64,000 nt of DNA, from contig NZ_JAINWL010000002.1 of NCBI RefSeq assembly GCF_021021475.1, positions 496,001 through 560,000 of the forward strand, written 5' to 3'. The notes below the pieces were generated by a model. That model saw only the letters and a program-made list of their open reading frames with translations, was not told the origin of the DNA and made no database searches. Shown here piece after piece: positions 49,403 to 58,775 of this stretch (positions within the stretch are counted from its first letter, which is position 1; each line of letters starts with the position of its first letter). The position numbers and the translations under genes were made by a program. The DNA is from Citromicrobium bathyomarinum. GTDB taxonomy: Bacteria > Pseudomonadota > Alphaproteobacteria > Sphingomonadales > Sphingomonadaceae.

Positions 49403-51039
49403 TACGCGGTCTCCAGAATAAGCGCGGCGAAGGGGGGCAGGGCGCTGGTGGTGGCGCCATTGGTGGCGAGCAGTTCGCGCCCTGTCACGTCGATCGCGTG
49501 CTCGCTCGCGCCCAGATTGAAGACGCACAGCACGCTCTGCCCTGCGGCCTCGCGGGTCAGCCACAGCAGGTCGCCATCGGCGCGGCACTGCGCGACGCGC
49601 CCCTGCCGCAGCGCGGGGGTTTCGTTGCGCAGCGCGAGCATCCGGCGGGTGAAGCCAAGCAGCGCCTCGGGATCGTTCGCCTGGACATCGACCGCGCGGG
49701 TCCGGTTGGCCTCACCGACCGGCAGCCACGGCGATCCGGTGGAAAACCCGCCCCTTGGATCATGCGCGACCCACGGCATCGGGGTCCGCACCCCGTCGCG
49801 CGAGAGGGTCAGCGGCCAGTTGGCGATCGCTTCGGGGTCGTGGAGCAGTTCGAAGGGAATGTCGTCCTGTTCCAGCCCCAGCTCTTCGCCCTGATAGATG
49901 ATGATGTTGCCGCGCAGCGAGGCGAGCAGCGCCATCTTCATCCGCGCGAAGGCGGCGATGTCTTCGGGCGAGCAACCGGCCGGGCACCAGCGCGAGACCG
50001 CGCGCGGGGCGTCGTGGTTCTCGAACGCCCAGCTGGGCCAGCCGGTGCCCGGATCGTCGGGCCATTCGGCCAGCGCGGCGCAGACCAGCCCGGGGGTCAG
50101 CCGGTCGGCATAGAGGAAGTTGAAGCCATAGGCGGAATTGAGATGCGCCTCGCCCTGCGTGAAGGCCTTCATCTCCGCCTCCGCCTCGTCCCCGCCGACC
50201 TCGGCGACGGTGAAGATTGCCCCCGAATCGTCGGTGTATTCGTCGGTCAGCGCGCGAATCCGCTCGATGAAATGCGGGATGTCGGGGTGCGACATGTTGT
50301 ATTTCTTGAGCTGGAAATCGAACGGGCGCGTGCGCGGCTTGTCGGTTGCGGGCGCGGGCGGATTGTCGCGCAATTGCGGGTCGTGCATCGCGAAATTGAG
50401 CGCATCGATGCGGAAGCCGTCGACCCCGCGATCCAGCCAGAAGCGCATCACGCCCAGCAATGCATCCTGCACTTGCGCGTTGTGCACGTTGAGCTGCGGC
50501 TGGCTGCTGAGGAAGTTGTGCAGATAATACTGCCCGCGCCGCGCATCCCAGGTCCATGCCGGGCCGCCGAACACGGACTGCCAGTTGGACGGGGGCGACC
50601 CGTCGGGCTTGGCATCGGCCCATACGTACCAGTCGGCCTTCGCATTGGTCCGGTCCGAACGGCTCTGCGCGAACCATTCATGCTCGTCCGAGGTATGCGA
50701 ATAGACCTGATCGATCAGCAGCTTGAGGCCGAGTTCGTGCGCGCGGGCGACCAGCGCGTCGAAATCGGCGAGGGTGCCGAAGATCGGATCGACATCGCAG
50801 TAATCGGAAACGTCGTAGCCGAAATCCTTCATCGGGCTGGTGAAGAAGGGGCTGACCCAGATCGCATCGACGCCCAGATCGGCGACATGCTCCAGCCGCG
50901 AAGTGATGCCCGGCAGATCGCCGATGCCGTCGCCGTTGGAATCCATGAAGCTGCGCGGATAGATCTGGTAGATCGCCGCGCCGCGCCACCATTGCGCGTC
51001 TTTCGCAGCAGCGGGAGAGGGTTGCATCGCGCTCGCCAT
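49402..51039 (-). CDS. GH13 alpha-glucosidase (oligo-1,6/maltase type), cytoplasmic
   Basis: A 545-residue glycoside hydrolase without a signal peptide. GH13 motifs are complete: the nucleophile Asp in GVDGFRIDALNF, the acid Glu in FTVAEVGGDEAE and the third Asp in FENHDAPR, with IYQGEELGLEQDDIPFE near the end, typical of the maltase/isomaltase subfamily. It would hydrolyse imported maltose and short oligosaccharides. The ATG of MASAMQPS shares a base with the upstream GH13 stop (TGATG); MQPSP four codons later is an alternative start. Confidence 0.94.
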   Translation of the reverse strand: MASAMQPSPAAAKDAQWWRGAAIYQIYPRSFMDSNGDGIGDLPGITSRLEHVADLGVDAIWVSPFFTSPMKDFGYDVSDYCDVDPIFGTLADFDALVARAHELGLKLLIDQVYSHTSDEHEWFAQSRSDRTNAKADWYVWADAKPDGSPPSNWQSVFGGPAWTWDARRGQYYLHNFLSSQPQLNVHNAQVQDALLGVMRFWLDRGVDGFRIDALNFAMHDPQLRDNPPAPATDKPRTRPFDFQLKKYNMSHPDIPHFIERIRALTDEYTDDSGAIFTVAEVGGDEAEAEMKAFTQGEAHLNSAYGFNFLYADRLTPGLVCAALAEWPDDPGTGWPSWAFENHDAPRAVSRWCPAGCSPEDIAAFARMKMALLASLRGNIIIYQGEELGLEQDDIPFELLHDPEAIANWPLTLSRDGVRTPMPWVAHDPRGGFSTGSPWLPVGEANRTRAVDVQANDPEALLGFTRRMLALRNETPALRQGRVAQCRADGDLLWLTREAAGQSVLCVFNLGASEHAIDVTGRELLATNGATTSALPPFAALILETA

Positions 51040-52850
51040 CAGTTGCGCCCCAGCTCGCACACGGCCCAGCCGAAGGGGGGAAGGGTGAACCGCGCGCTGC
51101 CCGGCGCGGTCGGTTGGGCGGGGCAGGTGCCGTCGAGGGTTTTCAGCGTGGTTTCCTTCATGTCGATTTCCACGTTCCGCGTGATCGCTTGCCCACTGGT
51201 GTTGAACACCAGCAGGACAGTCTGCCCGTTTTCGGGGTCGCGGCGGATGAGTGAGAGCAGGCCCGGCTCGCGGTCGAACGTGCCGATTTCGGTGAGCCCG
51301 CGGCTCAGCGCGGGCGTCGCCTTGCGCAGCGCGGAAAGCCGCGCGATCATGCGGTAAAGCGGGTGGTCGGCGGCATAGTTCGCGTCCGCCGTAGTCGCCT
51401 GCGTGCCGAGCAGGTCGTTGTCGTTGTAGTCGGCAACTTGGCTGGCGAACATGTCCTCGCGCGCCTGCTGGTCGTTGCCGTCGGAGATGAAGCCCTGCTC
51501 GTCCCCGTAATAGACCGTCGGGATGCCGCGCAGGGTCAGCAGCATCGCATGGCCCAGCATCGTGCGCGCAAGCAGGTCCGACTGGCCGGCATCCGGATTG
51601 CCCGCTTTCACGAACATCGAAAAGCGGCCCATGTCGTGATTGCCGAGGAAGGTCGGCAGGCGCAGCGCGGCTTCCTCGCCGCCCGCGTAGAGCACATCGC
51701 CTTCGAGCATCTGCACCAGCACTTCGGGCGAGGCATTGTCTGCCACCACATCGCGCACCGCGGACTGGAAGGTGAAGTCGAGCACGGCGGGCAGGGCGTC
51801 GCGGTGGGTGTAGGCCGCCAGCGGGCCGGGCCGCGCACCGTCGACATAGACTTCGCCGAAGATCAGGAAATCCGCGATCCCCTTCGCCTCGGCGCGCGCC
51901 TGCATCGCGGGCACGAAGGCCTGCCAGAACTCGGGGTTCACATGCTTGACCGTATCGATCCGGAAACCGTCGATCCCGAACCGGTCGATCCAGCTGCCGA
52001 AGATATCGATCATCCCGGCAAGCACGCGCGGATGCTCGGTCGCCAGATCGTCGAGCCCCGCGAAATCGCCGTAGACCGCGCTTTCGCCCCACCACTCGCT
52101 GTTGCCGCGATTATGGTAGTAGATCGGATCGTTGAGCCATGCGGGCACTTTGATGTCCCGCTCCGCCTCGGGCACCACGGGGGTGTAGGCGAAGCGCGGA
52201 TCGGTCAGCTTGGCCCAGTTCTCTGGGCTGGGATCATCGTCGCCCGCGAAGCCCGGGTTGATCCGCTCACCCTCGGGCCCGCCAAGGGTGGAATAGGGAT
52301 AGTCCGCCTTGCTGCGATAGGCATAGTCGCCGCCCGCATACTGGATGACGTCGGCGGTGTGGTTGGTGATGATGTCCATATAGACCTTCATCCCGCGCGC
52401 GTGCGCCGCATCGACGAAGGCCTTGAATTCGGCATTGGTGCCCAGATGCGGGTCGACCGAGGTGAAGTCGGTCACCCAATAGCCGTGGTAGCCCGCGCTC
52501 TCGTCACCCGCCGGGCCCTGCACCGGCTTGTTCTTGAAGATCGGCGCGAACCAGATCGCGGTGACGCCGAGGCCCTGGATATAGTCGAGCTTCTCGGTCA
52601 GGCCCTTCAGGTCGCCGCCGTGATAGAAGCCGCGATGGGTCGGGTCGTAGCCGCTTTGGAGCCGGTCCGCCGGATAGCCGCCGGTATCGTTGGCCGTATC
52701 GCCATTGGCGAAGCGGTCGGGCAGGACGAAGTAGATCACCTCGTCCTGAGACAGGCGCTCGCCCGTTGCGGCGGCTGGCTCCTGCGCGAGCGCGGAGGTG
52801 GCAACGCCGAGCAGGCTGGCTGCGGCGAGCAGGGTGACGGCGCGCTTCAT
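51039..52850 (-). CDS. GH13 alpha-amylase, periplasmic
   Basis: A 603-residue GH13 enzyme with a signal peptide (MKRAVTLLAAASLLGVATSALAQ). It shows the calcium/catalytic region motifs YMDIITNHTADV, the nucleophile in FGIDGFRIDTVKH, the acid in LIFGEVYVDGA and the third Asp in FLGNHDMGRF, plus an all-beta C-terminal domain. It likely cuts starch or maltodextrins in the periplasm or on the outer membrane into oligomers for GH97. The start overlaps the halogenase-like gene (ATGA). Confidence 0.94.
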   Translation of the reverse strand: MKRAVTLLAAASLLGVATSALAQEPAAATGERLSQDEVIYFVLPDRFANGDTANDTGGYPADRLQSGYDPTHRGFYHGGDLKGLTEKLDYIQGLGVTAIWFAPIFKNKPVQGPAGDESAGYHGYWVTDFTSVDPHLGTNAEFKAFVDAAHARGMKVYMDIITNHTADVIQYAGGDYAYRSKADYPYSTLGGPEGERINPGFAGDDDPSPENWAKLTDPRFAYTPVVPEAERDIKVPAWLNDPIYYHNRGNSEWWGESAVYGDFAGLDDLATEHPRVLAGMIDIFGSWIDRFGIDGFRIDTVKHVNPEFWQAFVPAMQARAEAKGIADFLIFGEVYVDGARPGPLAAYTHRDALPAVLDFTFQSAVRDVVADNASPEVLVQMLEGDVLYAGGEEAALRLPTFLGNHDMGRFSMFVKAGNPDAGQSDLLARTMLGHAMLLTLRGIPTVYYGDEQGFISDGNDQQAREDMFASQVADYNDNDLLGTQATTADANYAADHPLYRMIARLSALRKATPALSRGLTEIGTFDREPGLLSLIRRDPENGQTVLLVFNTSGQAITRNVEIDMKETTLKTLDGTCPAQPTAPGSARFTLPPFGWAVCELGRN

Positions 52851-54400
52851 CGGGCGGTCTCCGGAACCGGGGTGGGGGATGGATTGGTAGCGCGGGGCAT
52901 GCAGTAGGCGCGCAGAAACTCGACATGCGACGGCATGGCATCGACCAATCGGCCGATCCCCGCCTCGATCTCGCCCAGCATCCGCTCCAGCGCAGCCGGA
53001 TCGGTCGACGCGGCGAGCGGGTGGAGCGATTGCGGCATCACCTCCTGCCCGATCAGCACCTGCGCCCAGCCGGGGATGGTGAACAGCTCTTCGTGCTCGC
53101 GATGGATGAAGCCGCTGGCTTTGAACTGCTCGATCTTCGCGGTCAGTGTGTCGGGCAGGGCCATTTCCCGGCAGCGATCCCAGAAAGCTTCGCCGACGCG
53201 CCCGTTCGCCCAGTAATGCAGGATCAGGAAGTCCCGGATGCGGGTCCATTCGAACTCGGCTTGCCGGTTGAACTCCGCGCGCATCGCGGGCGCAGGCTGC
53301 TTGCTCGGCAGCATGTTGAGGAACCGTGCGATCGAGGACTGGATCAGGTGGATGCTGGTCGATTCCAGAGGCTCCATGAACCCGGCGGCCAGTCCCAGCG
53401 CGAGGCAGTTGTGCGACCATTGCTGCGCGCGCATCCCGGTGGTGAAGCGCAGGCGATTGGGCGTGGCCTGAGGCGCGCCGTCGAGATTGGCGAGCAGCTG
53501 CGCCTCGGCCTCGTCATCGGAGAGATAGTCGCTGCAATAGACCAGCCCGTTGCCGATCCGGTGCTGCAACGGAATGCGCCACTGCCAGCCGGCGGAGTGC
53601 GCGGTGGAGCGGGTGTAGGGGGTGAACTCCCCTTTCGTGGCGCACGGCACAGCGACCGCGCGGTCGCAGGGGAGCCAGTGGCTCCAGTCCTCGAACGCCG
53701 TCGCCAGTTCCTGCCCGAGCAGCAGGCTGCGAAAGCCGCTGCAATCGATGAAGAAATCGCCCGCGATCCGGCGTCCGTCCTCCAGCGTAACCGCCGCGAT
53801 GTCGCCGCTTGCGCCATCGCGCTCGACCGAGGCGACCTTGCCTTCGATCCGCGACGCGCCGCGGGCTTCTGCCAGGCGGCGCAGGTACGCGGCGTAGAGG
53901 CTGGCGTCGAAGTGGTACGCCCATGGCATGTCGGGCACGCTGTGCCCGGCATCACCGCGCCACATCTGCATCTTGAGCGCACGGGCGGCGCGCTCGTTGA
54001 GCGAATAGGTCGCGAGGTCTTTTGCCACGCCCAGCTCGCGGCCGCGCAGCCACAGCTGATGGAAGGGGAGCAGGCCCGCGCCCGTGCCGATCTCGCCGAA
54101 GGCGTGCATGTAGCTGGCACCCGCGCGCGACCAGCCGGCGAATTCGATGCCCAGCTTGAAGGTGGCTTTGGTCTCGCGCAGAAACTCCGCCTCGTCGATC
54201 CCCAGCGCCTGATTGAACAGGCGGATCTGCGGGATCGTCGCCTCGCCCACGCCGACCGTGCCGATCGCCTCGGACTCGACCAGCGTGACCGCGCAGGGCG
54301 TCAGCCGCGCGAGCGCCGCCGCCGCCATCCACCCGGCGGTGCCGCCGCCGACGATGACGATGGCGGGCGGTTCGGTTTCGCTGGAACTGGTCCGGATCAC
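52847..54400 (-). CDS. Tryptophan halogenase-family flavoprotein
   Basis: A 517-residue protein with the FAD motif IVIVGGGTAGWMAAAAL near the N-terminus, the lysine-containing ATFKLGIEFAGW segment equivalent to the catalytic Lys of PrnA/RebH (about residue 82), and the WxWxIP halogenase signature as WQWRIP (about 275). The C-terminal half has ESTSIHLIQSSIARFL. The GTG at 54400 is preferred because GGAG lies 6 bases upstream; a GTG two codons earlier would touch the ribosome-binding site. Such genes recur next to TonB receptors in Caulobacter and sphingomonad sugar loci; their substrate is unknown. Confidence 0.9.
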   Translation of the reverse strand: MIRTSSSETEPPAIVIVGGGTAGWMAAAALARLTPCAVTLVESEAIGTVGVGEATIPQIRLFNQALGIDEAEFLRETKATFKLGIEFAGWSRAGASYMHAFGEIGTGAGLLPFHQLWLRGRELGVAKDLATYSLNERAARALKMQMWRGDAGHSVPDMPWAYHFDASLYAAYLRRLAEARGASRIEGKVASVERDGASGDIAAVTLEDGRRIAGDFFIDCSGFRSLLLGQELATAFEDWSHWLPCDRAVAVPCATKGEFTPYTRSTAHSAGWQWRIPLQHRIGNGLVYCSDYLSDDEAEAQLLANLDGAPQATPNRLRFTTGMRAQQWSHNCLALGLAAGFMEPLESTSIHLIQSSIARFLNMLPSKQPAPAMRAEFNRQAEFEWTRIRDFLILHYWANGRVGEAFWDRCREMALPDTLTAKIEQFKASGFIHREHEELFTIPGWAQVLIGQEVMPQSLHPLAASTDPAALERMLGEIEAGIGRLVDAMPSHVEFLRAYCMPRATNPSPTPVPETAR

Positions 54401-54507
54401 GCTCACCTCCCATCCTCACCCGCCCGCAGGGCGCATGGCAAGAATTAGGGCCCGGGGCAGACGGCGCGGCTTGGGAGGAATGCGCCGCCTGCTCCGGACC
54501 TTGGCTA

Positions 54508-57270
54508 TCAGAACTTGAAGGTCGCGCCGACGAGGAAGCGGCGGCCATATTCCTGATAGTCGATCACCGCGCGCGGTTCGGGCACGTTGAACTGCGAGAC
54601 GAACGGCGCGTTGGTGAGGTTCTGCCCCTGGAGGTAGACCGAGAGCCCTTCCAGCGCGCTGCCCGGCTGGAATTCATAGCCGATCTGCGCATCGACGATC
54701 GTCTCCGCCCGCGCCAGACGCCGCGTCGGCGAACCGCCGAAGCCGCTGAATTCGCCGATGAATTCGGAGCGATAGCGGACGCTGCCCCGGGCGCTGAAGC
54801 CGTTGAGGTCGTAATAGAGCGTGCCGTTGGCTACCCATTCCGAATAGCCGGAAATCGGTGCGATATCTCCGTTGAAGTCTTCCACTTCCGACTTGGTGTA
54901 GCCCACGCCGCCGGTCGCGCCGAAGCCTTCGAGGCCGGAGAAGAAGGCGTCGAACGGTACCGTCGCCGACAGTTCGACCCCGTAGAAGTTACCGCCGCCG
55001 GTGTTCACCTGCGTATCGAGGAAACCGATGGTGGTCGCCGGGGTCTGACCCGCCGGGGTCGGTAGGCCGGAATAATCGAAGGTGTAGCGCCCGTTGGCGA
55101 TCCAGTTGACGATATCCTTGTAGAAGGCCTGCACGGCGACGACGCCCGCACCGTTCGCGAAGTACTTCTCGATATTGAAGTCGACCGCATTGGCCCGGTA
55201 CGGGCGCAGCAGCGGGTTGCCGCCGCCGCCGCTGATGAACGGCGCCACACCGGTCGGGCTTTCGCCCGCGTTGGTGTTCACGCCATAGCTGATCGCCACG
55301 CGCAGATCGTCGAGACGCGGGCGCTGGATCTGGCGGCTGGCGGCGAGGCGGAAGACCCACCCGCTATCGAGCCGCAGCGAGAGGTTGGCGCTTGGCAGCA
55401 CGTCCCAGTAGTCCGCGCCGAGCGACACGTCGACCGGCTGGCCACCGGCGAACGCAAGCCCGGTCGAGTTCTGGTCGGTATTGATGGCCTGCACGCCGAA
55501 ATTGCCGGTCAGCACGCCGATGCCCAGTTCCTGCTCGATATCCGCCTGCAGGTAGATGGTCATCAGGTCTTCGGTGATGCCGTAGGCCTTGGCCGGAACA
55601 TCGTTGGAGGTGTTCGGGTCGAGGATCAGCGTGCCATCCGCGATCAGGTCGCGGACATCGTAGCTGACGATCGGGCCGAGGCCGAGATAGTCGAGGTCGG
55701 TCGGCCGCAGCAGAGCGCCCGTGGGAATGGCCACTTCGGTTGCGCCGCCCGGCGGCGAGACGAAGAACTCGTCCGGCGTCAGGCTCTTGGAACGGTCGGT
55801 ATAGGCCATCCCGAAATGCATGGCCGACAGGAAGCCGCCCAGTTCTTTCGATACGCCCACGCGATACTGGAACAGCTCGTCGGCAATGATGCGGTTGTTC
55901 CAGTAGCCGGCCTGCACCCGCGCGCCGCCCCAGCCGAGCGGGTCGGTTAGCCGGATCAGGCTCGGGTCGCTGTAGTCGAGCGTGTGGGTGAACGCGGTGC
56001 CGTTGGTGTCGGAGGTGAAGCCGATCGTATCGGCCGCGCCGTTGCCCCCGCCATAGCCGGTGCCCGAATAGCTTTCGATGCTCAGTTCGTTGCGGTCGGT
56101 GCGCGAATAACCGAAATCGAAGAACGCGCTCCACCCGTCGTCGCCGTCGTAATCGAGGTTGAGACCGCCCGAATAGAGGTCCGCCTGGCGCTGGAACACG
56201 TCGTTGCGCACCACGCCGCGCACATCGGTGAAGGTGCCGGACTCGGCGAAACCGCCGAACGGCCCGTCGACCACGCTGCTGGTGGTGTAGGGGTTGCTGA
56301 AGCCCAGCGGCAGCTCGATCCCGCGCTTGGACTGGTCGTCGTCGAAACTGGAATAGAAGCCGTCGACGGTGACCATGAAATTGGGCGACGCCTGATACTG
56401 CAGCGTGCCGTTGACCCCGAAGCGCTTGAGCCGGGTCGAGGTGACGAAGCTCTTGTTGCCGCCGATGATGTAGGGATTGCCGGGCGTGCCATCGCCGGCA
56501 TAGCCCCAGGCGTTGAATTCCTGCAGCTGATAGGGCTCGTCGGTATAGGCCGCCGCCAGCGCGACGCCGATCGTGTCGTCGGCGAACTGGTCGACGAAGG
56601 TCGCGTTCAGGCGATAGCCGTAATCGCGCGAGCCCGCGTTGAGCGCGCCGATATCCGCATAGGAACCCTTGGCCCCAATCGCGAAGATCGGCTCGTCCAC
56701 TTCCAGCGGGCGGATCGTGCGCACGTCGATCGTGCCGACCAGGCCCTGGCCGACGAGGCTGGCCGAGGGGGTCTTGTAGACATTGACCTGGCTGACGACT
56801 TCGGAGGGGTACTGGTCGAATTCGACCGCGCGGCTATCGCCGGTAGAGGTCTGTTCGCGCCCGTTCAGCAGCGTCTGGGAGAAGTCGGGGCCGAGGCCGC
56901 GAATGGCGATCACGTTGGCGCGACCGTTGAGCCGCTGCGAGGTGATGCCGGGCAGGCGGGCGATCGATTCCCCGATCGAATCATCGGGCAGCTTGCCGAT
57001 ATCCTCGGCAGTGACCGATTCCAGGATCAGGTCGCTGTTGCGCTTCTCGTTGACCGCGCTCTCCAGAGCGGCGCGAAAGCCGCTGACCACGATCACGTTC
57101 TCGTCGGTATCGTCGTCGGCAACCGGCTGACCGTCTTCTTCCGTATCGGGGACGGGCGGCTGGGTGGTCTGCGCGGCGGCGATGCCCGGCACGGCAGCAC
57201 CGGCCAGGATCAGGGCGATGGCACAGGTGCGCAGGCTGGTGCCGCTGCGAAGCGAATTGCGGTAGGACAT
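54508..57270 (-). CDS. TonB-dependent receptor for maltodextrin-type sugars
   Basis: A 920-residue outer-membrane receptor with a signal peptide (about 1-33), a TonB-box-like segment (ENVIVVSGFRAALESAVNEK), the plug domain (ITSQRLNGRANVIAIRGLGPDFSQTLLNG) and a 22-strand type barrel ending in YQEYGRRFLVGATFKF with the terminal Phe. The family segment SGFRAALESA...KRNSD is typical of the sugar-transport subclass in Caulobacter and sphingomonads. It heads the minus-strand glucan operon; the halogenase-like gene follows after 107 bases. A 362-base gap separates it from the divergent LacI-type regulator. Confidence 0.93.
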   Translation of the reverse strand: MSYRNSLRSGTSLRTCAIALILAGAAVPGIAAAQTTQPPVPDTEEDGQPVADDDTDENVIVVSGFRAALESAVNEKRNSDLILESVTAEDIGKLPDDSIGESIARLPGITSQRLNGRANVIAIRGLGPDFSQTLLNGREQTSTGDSRAVEFDQYPSEVVSQVNVYKTPSASLVGQGLVGTIDVRTIRPLEVDEPIFAIGAKGSYADIGALNAGSRDYGYRLNATFVDQFADDTIGVALAAAYTDEPYQLQEFNAWGYAGDGTPGNPYIIGGNKSFVTSTRLKRFGVNGTLQYQASPNFMVTVDGFYSSFDDDQSKRGIELPLGFSNPYTTSSVVDGPFGGFAESGTFTDVRGVVRNDVFQRQADLYSGGLNLDYDGDDGWSAFFDFGYSRTDRNELSIESYSGTGYGGGNGAADTIGFTSDTNGTAFTHTLDYSDPSLIRLTDPLGWGGARVQAGYWNNRIIADELFQYRVGVSKELGGFLSAMHFGMAYTDRSKSLTPDEFFVSPPGGATEVAIPTGALLRPTDLDYLGLGPIVSYDVRDLIADGTLILDPNTSNDVPAKAYGITEDLMTIYLQADIEQELGIGVLTGNFGVQAINTDQNSTGLAFAGGQPVDVSLGADYWDVLPSANLSLRLDSGWVFRLAASRQIQRPRLDDLRVAISYGVNTNAGESPTGVAPFISGGGGNPLLRPYRANAVDFNIEKYFANGAGVVAVQAFYKDIVNWIANGRYTFDYSGLPTPAGQTPATTIGFLDTQVNTGGGNFYGVELSATVPFDAFFSGLEGFGATGGVGYTKSEVEDFNGDIAPISGYSEWVANGTLYYDLNGFSARGSVRYRSEFIGEFSGFGGSPTRRLARAETIVDAQIGYEFQPGSALEGLSVYLQGQNLTNAPFVSQFNVPEPRAVIDYQEYGRRFLVGATFKF

Positions 57271-57405
57271 GACTCTTCTCTCTCTCCCGTGTGCGGCGCT
57301 GCCATTCCCAGCGTCGCCAGATGCGCGTGGCCCGGTCTCGATCGGCCGGTCCTTGGCGCGTCTGCGGCGGTCATAATGCAGCACCGTGGGCGCGCCGGAA
57401 GATCG

Positions 57406-57415
57406 CATACGTATA
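57406..57415. promoter_or_regulatory. Candidate LacI-type operator 1
   Basis: CATACGTATA contains the perfect palindrome ATACGTAT with a central CG, as in many LacI-family operators. It is 136 bases upstream of the TonB receptor ATG. Similar sites occur at 57589 and 58665. The remaining parts of the 362-base gap between the divergent genes show no open frame or terminator. Confidence 0.4.
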
Positions 57416-57588
57416 CGCGTGCCCTGCGCGGCGATGGTGCGCGTGGGGCTGTGGCATAAATGTCGATGGCCCGCTTGCGCGGCGCGCAGGGGGCCATCAT
57501 AGGCGCAATCACGCCATTTTCGCGGCTGCGAGGTGCGCCGCCCGGGGTGCGGCAATTGCCTTGCACGGCGACCTGACGTAATCCGATG

Positions 57589-57598
57589 AATACGTAAG
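57589..57598. promoter_or_regulatory. Candidate LacI-type operator 2
   Basis: AATACGTAAG shares ATACGTA with operator 1 and lies 35 bases before the regulator's preferred ATG, so it could mediate autoregulation and act with site 1 by looping (about 180 bases apart). Confidence 0.35.
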
Positions 57599-57632
57599 CA
57601 TGAGAGGCGCACGACGCCTTTCGGGAGAGAGC

Positions 57633-58661
57633 ATGGGCCGCACCCCGTCAGGCAGGCCGACCAGCTTCGATATCGCCTACCGGGCCGGCGTCTCGCAGCC
57701 CACGGTCAGCCGTGCGCTGCGTGGCGACAAGTCGGTCAGCCAGGCGACCCGCGAGAAGATCGAGCGGATTGCGCGCGAGCTGAACTATGCGGTCGATCGC
57801 AATGCCTCCTCGCTCAGAACCCAGCGGACCAATACCATCGCGCTGCTGTTCTTCGAGGACCCGACGCCCGACGAGAGCATGATCAACCCGTTCTTCCTCT
57901 CGATGCTCGGTTCGATTACCCGCGCTTGCGGAAACCGCGGACTCGATCTGCTGATCTCTTTCCAGCGCATGGAAGACGACTGGCACGTCAAATATCAGGA
58001 CAGCAAGCGGGCGGACGGGCTGATCCTGCTCGGCTATGGCGACTACACGCTCTACGCTGAGAGGCTCGCCCAGCTGGTCAAGGCGGGGACGCATTTCGCC
58101 CGCTGGGGATCGGTCAGCAGCGACAGCAGCGGGGCCACTGTCGGTTCGGACAATATCGACGCGGGGCGGCTGGTCGGCGAACACTTCATCGAGCGCGGAC
58201 GCATGAAGGTCGCGTTTCTGGGCCATGCGGACGAGCATTATCCCGAATTCGCGCACCGCTATCAGGGCCTGTGCGAGGCGCTCCGCAGCAACGGCGTGCA
58301 GCCCGATCCGGCGCTGCAATTCGACGCGGTGACATCGGACGAGGCGGGCTATGCCGCCGCGCGCCGCCTGATCGAAAGCGGCGCTGCGTTCGACGCGGTG
58401 TTCGCGGCGAGCGATGTGATCGCGATCGGCGCGATGCGCGCGCTGGATGAGGCGGGGCTGTCTATTCCGGGCGATGTCGCGGTGGTCGGGTTCGACAATA
58501 TCCCTGCCGCCAGCATGACCCACCCGCCGCTCTCCACCATCATGCAGGACACGCAGGGTGCGGGCGAGCTGCTGGTGGAAACGCTGCTGGCGCATATCGA
58601 AGGCTCCGACCCGCCGCCCACGCGGCTGCCGACCAGGCTGATCGTGCGCGCAAGCTCCTGA
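57633..58661 (+). CDS. LacI-family transcriptional regulator of the glucan locus
   Basis: A 342-residue regulator with an N-terminal helix-turn-helix (SFDIAYRAGVSQPTVSRALRG, about 9-29), hinge helix and a periplasmic-binding-protein-like domain with GDVAVVGFDNIPAASMTHPPLSTI near the end. LacI regulators beside TonB receptor/GH13/GH97 genes usually respond to maltose-type sugars. The ATG at 57633 has GGGAGAG upstream; an ATG at 57600 is possible but lies at the operator site and lacks one. The MFS transporter follows 114 bases downstream on the same strand. Confidence 0.92.
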   Translation: MGRTPSGRPTSFDIAYRAGVSQPTVSRALRGDKSVSQATREKIERIARELNYAVDRNASSLRTQRTNTIALLFFEDPTPDESMINPFFLSMLGSITRACGNRGLDLLISFQRMEDDWHVKYQDSKRADGLILLGYGDYTLYAERLAQLVKAGTHFARWGSVSSDSSGATVGSDNIDAGRLVGEHFIERGRMKVAFLGHADEHYPEFAHRYQGLCEALRSNGVQPDPALQFDAVTSDEAGYAAARRLIESGAAFDAVFAASDVIAIGAMRALDEAGLSIPGDVAVVGFDNIPAASMTHPPLSTIMQDTQGAGELLVETLLAHIEGSDPPPTRLPTRLIVRASS

Positions 58662-58664
58662 GCG

Positions 58665-58674
58665 CATTCGTATG
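58665..58674. promoter_or_regulatory. Candidate LacI-type operator 3, upstream of the MFS gene
   Basis: CATTCGTATG differs by one base in the core from ATACGTAT and lies 102 bases before the MFS start, in the gap after the regulator's stop. Together with the two other sites it suggests that both arms of the locus are controlled by the same protein. Confidence 0.3.
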
Positions 58675-58775
58675 TTGCTTGTCCGGCCTCCCGGATTGGT
58701 GAAAGCCTTGCCCCATCATCGATCGGCAGGGTGACGCGAGTTCGCCCGCCGACAGGGGAAAGGATAACAAGGCCG

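Noticed and set aside
46151-49894. A 1247-codon open frame on the plus strand opposite the symporter and GH97 genes
   Set aside because: It is antisense to two clear genes, has His/Arg/Gln-rich composition typical of shadow frames in high-GC DNA, and shows no domain or ribosome-binding site.
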